In this document: piece by piece, positions 57,790-64,000 of the stretch
Position numbering within the stretch: the first letter of the stretch is position 1
Layout: the number at the start of each line of letters is the position of its first letter
NCBI RefSeq assembly: GCF_016545825.1
Contig: NC_052615.1
Location: 26,409,088-26,473,087, forward strand
From: Eucalyptus grandis
Taxonomy: Eukaryota > Streptophyta > Magnoliopsida > Myrtales > Myrtaceae
Direction of reading: 5' to 3'
DNA length: 64,000 nt
Program-made: the position numbers and the translations under genes
Notes under the pieces: model-generated
What the model saw: only the letters and a program-made list of their open reading frames with translations
The model's database searches: none
What the model was told of the DNA's origin: nothing

Positions 57790-60746
57790 ATGGCTTCTGA
57801 GAGGGATGCTCTTGTGCACGGCCTTTATACACTCATCAGCAACCTGGAGGAACAAGTATCAACTTATCCACCTTACTTTGAAGTTTTTAATACGCAGGGA
57901 AAAAAGGCAAAACACTTTTAGTCTGGTGAGGTTTGATATGGTTTTACATTTACTACCTCCAGTTTAAGACAGAGGTGGCCTTATTTAGAAGCTTTTGGTT
58001 TTTGGTGAAACATGGACAGATGGACTTTTTGGGGGAGGGCCCTAATTTTCATTATTAGTAGTGTAGTAAAATGTTATCATACTCCATATGACTTTGTTAA
58101 ACAGCAATTTTGCGAGTGCTTGTCAAATTAAGCCACATGGCTCCATGTATTTCCCGGACTTATCATAATCCATATGACTTTGTTAAATACCAGCTTCACT
58201 GAATTCTAATAAATCAGTCTTGCTTTTATCTTTTCTAGGGCCTGTTGAACAGCAATTTTGCTAGTGCTTATCAAACAAAACCGCATGGCTCCATGTATTT
58301 CCTGGACTTATCATAATTCATATGACTTTGTTAAATATCAGCTTCACTGAATTCTAATATATCAATCTTGCTTTTATCTTTTCTAGGGCCTGTTGAACAG
58401 CAATTTTGCGAGTGTTTATCAAATGAAACCGCATGGCTCCATGTTTTTCCCGGACTTGGTCCCGCTGTTCTGCAACAACATTGAAGTAGCGCTAAGAGAG
58501 CTGGTTCTTGCATTGCATATCTATGCTACATTCCTCTTGGTGATGTACTTCTATCTCACTTGTTCTCTTGTGCTTATTTAAGACTCAATCTTGTTTTATC
58601 TGTTGATTTATAATAGGGAACTCCCGGCTGTTGACTATGACTATATGTTCAAGCGCTGTCTAAGGATCAAAGAAAGAACAAGAAGGTAAGACAGTGTTCC
58701 GGTGGTCATGCATCAATCTTACAATGGTTACCTCCTTTACTTATTATGGCAGAATAAATAGGCTTTCAGTGGCTTTTAAACGTAAGATCCTTTGCGTCTG
58801 TAATGGATGTAACTTAAATGTGGTGTTTCTTGAAAAACAAATGGAGCTTCATTACTTGTATCAGGTCTATAGCAGAGAATATGAATGATTGACGGCTTTA
58901 AATGTAAAGTCTTTTGCCGCGGTAACTTTATAAGGTACACGTGGTGCCTCCGCGAAAAATTGGCGCCTGATTACTTATTTGGTCTTCCTTATAATTTTGC
59001 TCGCCAATTGTTTACCTTTTTAAGATGTTCCGAGAGGTTTATCTCTAATGAACGTTCAGATCAAGATTTGCAGATCTTATATTTATTTGGGTCTCAAATT
59101 AGAACACACATTACATTACCTTTTCGAGTCTTGATAGTTGTTTCTGTTAGGCATTACGTGGCATATCCGTGAGAAAATTGGAAACTACCAATTTCAGGTC
59201 CGTACCGCTAGAGTTCAGACCATCGAGTCTTAAGTCAGGGCGGTTCTCCCGCCTTCACCTCCATGAGCAGTTTAAGGACTTGCTCAGGTCCGTACCGCTA
59301 GAGTTCATGGTAGATGAAGAATATTGCCCTATTTTCTCATTACAATTAAAAAGATCATATGTTGTTTGTCATAAAGTCATCGCTGTACGATTCTATGCTT
59401 TAATGACCTCAACTCTCACCTCAAAAGTTAAAATCTAGACATTCTTTGTCCGCATTAAGGTCAATATCTCACATGTCATGATCAACAGATCAAAGGAAGT
59501 GCTTAGTCTGCTGTAATACCCCCTCACTAGTTTAGTAATGCTAATTGTGTTTTTTTCCGCTCGAGTTGTCCAGACCATCTGATTAATATCATGTCGTATC
59601 GGTTAATCTTCTCGTACCATCCTGCTCGATTATATCAGACCGATACCCAATCATAGCAACAACATCAATATCTTAGGTCTGCTAACTTTTTTTAAACGAG
59701 TGTTCCAGAATTGGTGCTTGTGCACTGGGGCTTGCCGTTGACGATTTGCCGGATGCCTTTGACACTCCCTCTAGGGAAGGGTAAGTGGATACTTTCTACA
59801 TGCGAAGGACAACCCGATTCCATCGACATCTTAGAACTGTTTTGATATCCGACAGCTGCTTCTTTTACGTTAATGGGCGAGAAAGAGGAAATGCCTTCGT
59901 CGAGTCACGTTTCCCTTGGAAGTGTCTCTCTTAGCGACCGACGAGGGAAATATTGGCATGCTGACTTATGTTCAATATCTTAACGATGAAGTTCATTGAC
60001 TTCCCTAGATGCTCATTAAGCAGGTGTTACATGGCATTGCGTCGCATCTGACATGTGTACCATGTTCTGCGTCTGCACATGGGCACCATCAGTGAGGTAA
60101 CGTAACGCGAATTTTTTAGGGAAACAATAGGGGTGAAATGAATATATGGATGTCCACCTTGTGTATGCTGGGAAAGATCAACCACGGTAACCGTGTATGA
60201 ATTTTAAGTAATTACTCTTGTTGAGTCCGACACGACTGAATTGAAACAATTTTAGACACTAAGAATATGAAGCATCTAGACCCTGCAATGGACTTGCCTA
60301 TAGACGTGGAAATATCGAAAGTGATGGAGGTTTTAGCGTGCGGCACTTTGTGATCAACAGAAACGTACTCTCCAGCAAGTGGTGATGATACTTTGCTGCT
60401 GAAGTCCCAAAAATCTTATCATTGTTCCTGCTCTTTTCGATTCCTCAATCTATTTTGTTTTGCTCCATAGTATAATGGATTATTCCACAACTTGAACTCA
60501 GATAGTTTTAATAATTCTGAGGTCACCGGGTACTAAGAGAATTAAAACACTGCACTTGGCTTAATCTAAGTTGTTTTGGCATAAACTTTGCCATTTATGT
60601 GTTATACTTGGAGAATGCAGCTTGAGCGCGCGATTATTCACCTGGAGGGTATCAGCCAGGACCTGGAAACAACTGAAATTAGGCAACGAGTGTCGGATCA
60701 AAGCCTGCCGACCCTATATATTAAACTCCATCGACAGTTTAGATAA
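57790..60746 (+). pseudogene. HPt-like (AHP-type) gene, copy 3, six exons, damaged
   Basis: Exons: 57790-57855, 58387-58514, 58617-58685, 59709-59780, 60024-60096, 60621-60746 (sum 534 nt, a multiple of 3). They read MASERDALVHGLYTLISNLE, GLLNSNFASVYQ, FFPDLVPLFCNNIEVALREL, VDYDYMFKRCLRIKERTRR, IGACALGLAVDDLPDAF and LERAIIHLEGISQDL. The VDY to IGA spacing equals that of plant HPt proteins, but the phospho-accepting His is Leu and the KGSSSS run is KERTRR. Lesions are an in-frame TGA at 60049-60051 in exon 5 and an exon 2 donor reading GCATAT. The first five exons match copy 2 in length, except for the 2-nt insertion there. A solo LTR has replaced the TATA position. Confidence 0.78.
58101..58445 (+). 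repeat. 148-bp near-triplication of intron 1 end and exon 2 start
   Basis: ACAGCAATTTTG begins at 58101, 58249 and 58397, exactly 148 bp apart, each followed by a CATGGCTCCATG word. Each of the last two is preceded by TTTTCTAGGGCCTGTTGA, a full acceptor plus exon start, giving a decoy acceptor at 58238. The decoy exon soon stops (after a GLLNSNFASAYQT-like run). Confidence 0.93.
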
Positions 60747-61480
60747 AAACTGATTTGTCTTGTATCATGTCTGAATATCTATAACTTGCCTTGATATGTC
60801 AGTTTTGTTGTTTCGTGAGAGTTAAATTGCTCTTTTTAGGCATTCCCGCTTGCGTCCAAGGTTCATCCAATATTAATAAAACCCTATGGTCCGATATGTT
60901 GATGTTGCATTTCTCAAGGAAATCTATTGCGGGTCATATATTATACATATGCAGTAGCTAGATTATAACGTTCCAAGTATTGAAGCCAACGCTTTGTTCC
61001 TCTGGACAAAATTTCTAGTTTTCGTTTTATGCTGAGAATTTCCCAAGAAACTGCTCTTTTCATCAATGGAACCGTGAAGCATACCGCGTTTCGCTATCTA
61101 AGGTTCCAAATTCTTCATAAATTTTTCTGTTTGCATGACTTTTTGATTGTTTCAAACAGGCGAACGTTCTTCAAATTTTGGGAATTCTTTTCCTGAAGAA
61201 TCTGCAATTGACTAGCGAACATTTTTCAGAATTAACTTTCATTTTCTCCACAAAAGAAAAAGAGAAACTATCAACTTTTTTTTTTAAAACAAACCCGACA
61301 GTCCTAGTCCCTTACCACCCTTTCTACGTAAGGATTGGCAAAGTTGTAATCTCTATAGTGTCATCGACGAAGTCACTAGTAATCAAATGTAATTGTTTCA
61401 GAAGGAATCAGCGGTCACTTCAACTGAATCTCCACACAATCAACAGACACATTTCAACATGCATGTTTTAATATTAAATC
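60747..61480 (+). other. Downstream flank of HPt-like copy 3
   Basis: Non-coding. Homologous to 44625-45290 and, more weakly near its start, to the flanks of copies 1 and 2 (ATAAAACCCTATGGTCC near 60880 against ATAAAATGCTATGGTC near 48547). It contains the likely AATAAA polyadenylation signal near 60876. Confidence 0.7.
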
Positions 61481-62401
61481 TCTAATCGATTTACAAGAAA
61501 TAATAAAGGTGTGCATTTTTTCATAATAATTAAAATCATAGCAAAGCTCTAATTTTTGTCCATTTTTTACTAATCTCGATGTTTATTTCGTTAATAAAAT
61601 CCTAGCAATTTAATTCCCTGGTCACTTTAGAAAATCTATAATCCTAGCAAATCTCTACCTCATATGTATAGTTTAATAATAAATTTCCAATCAATGTATG
61701 AGAAATAAAAGATGATTGATAAGTTTCAAGAAGTTCATTAAATATAAAATAAGGTTTAGAAATTTGTGTTGCATGATAGTACAAGTTTCAAATATAAATA
61801 AGTTTATGTAATTGCTTATGCTATAGATGGTGATATATTTAGTAGAATTTTTGTGATGATTAACTTTCAAAGTTAAAATCTACATTTTCTACGATAAGTT
61901 AGATAATGCATTTATAGTAGAATTATTTACACATTTAATGTTGAAGATACATGGTTGTAACTTTATAAAATTATTGTTAGGTCCACTATCAGTTTAAAAA
62001 GATATCTACACACTCAACGTTGGATAAATGATATATGTGTTTGAAGTTAGTTTTGTAATAAATTAGTCAACATATGAATCTTCTAGTAGCTTCGACCAAA
62101 AAAATAAAATGAAATCATCTAGTTGCGAATGTGTAAGTATATGTTAGATCAAGATTTGGCCTAATATAAGTTTGTATAACTTTGTGCACAATTATCTAGA
62201 AATTTTATTACAAATGTAGTATCAAGAATGCGCAATATAGATACTTAACAAAGTATCAAAGATAAGATCTTATTCATAGGTTAAAAATATATATGAGAGA
62301 TAATAATACAAATGGTTCCTAAACTTTGACCTAATATACAATATGATCCATGAACTTTTAATTTGCTCAATGCGGTCCATGAACTTTAACTCAGTATATA
62401 C
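61481..62401. other. AT-rich spacer; last 110 bp is a repeat fragment
   Basis: No gene. 62305-62400 repeats GATCCATGAACTTT / GGTCCATGAACTTT words, typical of one arm of another long-TIR element, and is cut off where the element at 62402 starts. Confidence 0.45.
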
Positions 62402-63288
62402 GGGAGAATTACCAAAAAAGTCATAAACTTATTGCAATTGTGTTAATTCTGTCCTAATTTTTTTTTTATCAATTTAGTCCTAAACCTTTTATAATTGTGC
62501 CAACTTAGTTCTTCTGGCCAAAATTGGCCGGTTGGTGCTAACACAAACGCCGCCGGGGACAGCTAGTTGATGAACAGTATGTGGCAATTTTTTTAAATTT
62601 TTAAAATAAAATTTCAACTTTTTTATTTGAATTACTTCCCCCCACCTTCTCTTTCCTCTGGCAGGCCGGCAAGGCTTCCACTGGCAAGACTCGCCCCCGC
62701 CGGCCATTGGTGAAGGCAAGTCTCGCCCAGGGACGGCAAGGCCGTCGTCGCTAGATCTGGCGACAGCAGCCTCGCCGACCGCCAACGAGGGTCGACCTCG
62801 TTAGTGGCCGGTGAGGCTACCCTTGCTAGATCTGGTGGGGCCTCACCCAGCCAAGGCAAGGGTCGACCTCGTTGGTGGCTGGCAAGGCTCCTTGCCTAGG
62901 ACCGTGAGGCTTGACCTCGCCATGGCTGGGCAAGGCCGAGCCTTACTAGATGTGGCGACGGTGGCCTCGCGGTCACTAGGTGAGGCTTGCCTTCGCCAGT
63001 GGCCAGCGAGGCTGACCTCACCGACCAAAGGAAGGAGAATGTGGGGAAAAAAAGAAAAAAGAATTCAAAAATTAAAAAAAAAATTAGAAAATTGCCACAT
63101 CAGTGTTCACTAGTCAGTTGTCCCCAACTGACGACATCCACGTTAGCATTGGCCGGGCAATTTTGGTCGAATGGACTGAATTGGCACAATTATAAAAGAT
63201 TTAAGACTAAATTGGCAAAAAAAAAAAAGTTTAGGGTTGAATTAGCACAAATGCAATAAGTTTAGGACTTTTTTGTGGTAATTCTCCC
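62402..63288. mobile_element. Long-TIR non-autonomous DNA element, copy 2, GC-rich core
   Basis: Begins GGGAGAATTACCAAAAAAGT and ends GTGGTAATTCTCCC. The arms of about 180 bp include TGGCCAAAATTGGCCGG and its inverse GGCCGGGCAATTTTGG. The core (62660-63030) is a GC-rich array of GGCAAGGC/CTCGCC words. It is of the same family as 43576-44624. No transposase frame and no clear target duplication. Confidence 0.88.
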
Positions 63289-63629
63289 AATGAATGATTA
63301 ATACTAAACAAGACCAATCACATAATCGCGTGAGGGCCACTTGCTTCAAACTCCTTTTTAACTCCGGAGCCTTGTCAATGAAGAAACATATATAGCTTTT
63401 TGGGGAAAGTAATCGTGTTCTCTATATTTTATACATCATTTGTTTTATAATGCTTTTGAATATATATATATATATATATATAAGAGAATCAATCCTGATA
63501 GTCCTCTTAATCAGGAAACAAAAGAAGAAGTAGATTGACTTGGATTCCTATCTTATCTCTAATAAACAACTCATACCAAAGATTGACTTAAATTCCTATA
63601 TTATCTCTAATTGATAACTCATGCCAACA
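63289..63629 (-). mobile_element. Ty1-copia 3' LTR (inner end at 63629)
   Basis: On the minus strand the LTR starts TGTTGGCATGAG at 63629, directly after a polypurine tract (GAGGGGAAG, 63630-63638). Inside are two diverged copies of an ATAGGAATxxAAGTCAATC word and a (TA)n stretch (63461-63482) that may serve as TATA. The outer end was not identified; 63289 is simply where the neighbouring element ends. Confidence 0.65.
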
Positions 63630-64000
63630 CTTCCCCTCAAGTGGATGAAAATACATCCTCAATACCCAACTTAACAGTTGAACTGTGAAAGGCCCTACTT
63701 AACATAGCCTTAGTATGTTCACCAACTAATCTTAAAACCTGACAAAAGGAAACCAAACCACCTTAGCCTCTAAATTTTGCTTGACAAAATGTCTATCAAC
63801 CTTAATATGCTTGGTCCAATCATGCTAAACTGGATTGTGGGAAATATCAATTGTTACTTTATTATCATAGAACAATCTCATCTCACACTTCGATGCAAAA
63901 CCAAGTTATGTCGTCAACCTCATAAGTTACAGTATCTCACACAATCCTTTAGCCACCCCTCAAAACCTCGCCTTAGAATTGGACAATGCAACTACCTCAT
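63630..64000 (-). pseudogene. Ty1-copia polyprotein C-terminus (RNase H end), degenerate
   Basis: Reading leftwards from the right edge, the translation gives GVAKGLCEIL, FYDNKVTIDISHNPV and HIKVDRHFVKQNLEAKVV. This is the classic RNase H tail of plant copia polyproteins, which ends just before the 3' LTR. Stops at ARF*G, L*LM, PV*H and in the last 30 codons show it is dead. The rest of the element lies beyond the window. Confidence 0.88.

Overview
The window reads as AT-rich, repeat-dense nuclear DNA of a flowering plant, almost certainly a eudicot. Every recognisable protein remnant is plant-type: an L1-like LINE with a DUF4283 domain and a zf-RVT tail, DUF4220/DUF594 membrane proteins, plant histidine phosphotransfer (HPt/AHP-like) proteins and a Ty1-copia end. 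A Myrtales source would fit but is only a guess. I see no rRNA, tRNA, CRISPR array or bacterial-style operon. Only one gene looks intact and functional: a 720-residue, single-exon DUF4220/DUF594 protein at 19238-21400.

Layout. 1-5045: a degenerate LINE, cut by the left edge, ending in poly-A. 5047-16300: two long diverged copies (A, B) and one short copy (C) of the same non-coding, promoter-like DNA, interrupted by a SINE and the 3' end of a second LINE type. 17455-18250: a long-inverted-repeat element. 18950-39600: a DUF4220/DUF594 cluster. It holds one intact gene, one copy cut after its fourth membrane segment, and one nearly full copy broken by a 3.3-kb MULE-like element and an 837-bp solo LTR. 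Between the first two lie two hAT-like elements, a Harbinger-like element, a 3.5-kb solo LTR carrying a SINE, and a tandem array apparently derived from the genes' own upstream DNA. 42895-63288: an HPt-like cluster. It holds a 3' flank remnant, a two-exon 3' fragment, and two six-exon copies with matching exon lengths, interleaved with a 607-bp tandem array, two long-TIR elements, a MITE and a 3.3-kb solo LTR. 63289-64000: the 3' end of a Ty1-copia element on the minus strand.

Main point of interest. The HPt-like copies keep the plant HPt exon plan and fold pattern, but both full copies lack the phospho-accepting histidine (Thr in one, Leu in the other). That resembles pseudo-HPt regulators of cytokinin phosphorelay such as AHP6. 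Both also carry disabling lesions: a 2-nt insertion and a lost splice acceptor in one; an in-frame stop, a weak donor and a triplicated exon start in the other. A solo LTR sits where the second copy's TATA box should be. The cluster therefore looks like a decaying array of pseudo-HPts, possibly with an intact relative outside the window.

Many transposon calls rest on target-site duplications seen directly. In the broken DUF4220 gene, removing the two insertions in thought brings back sequence that matches the intact neighbour at the junctions. All family names come from reading motifs; no database search was possible.
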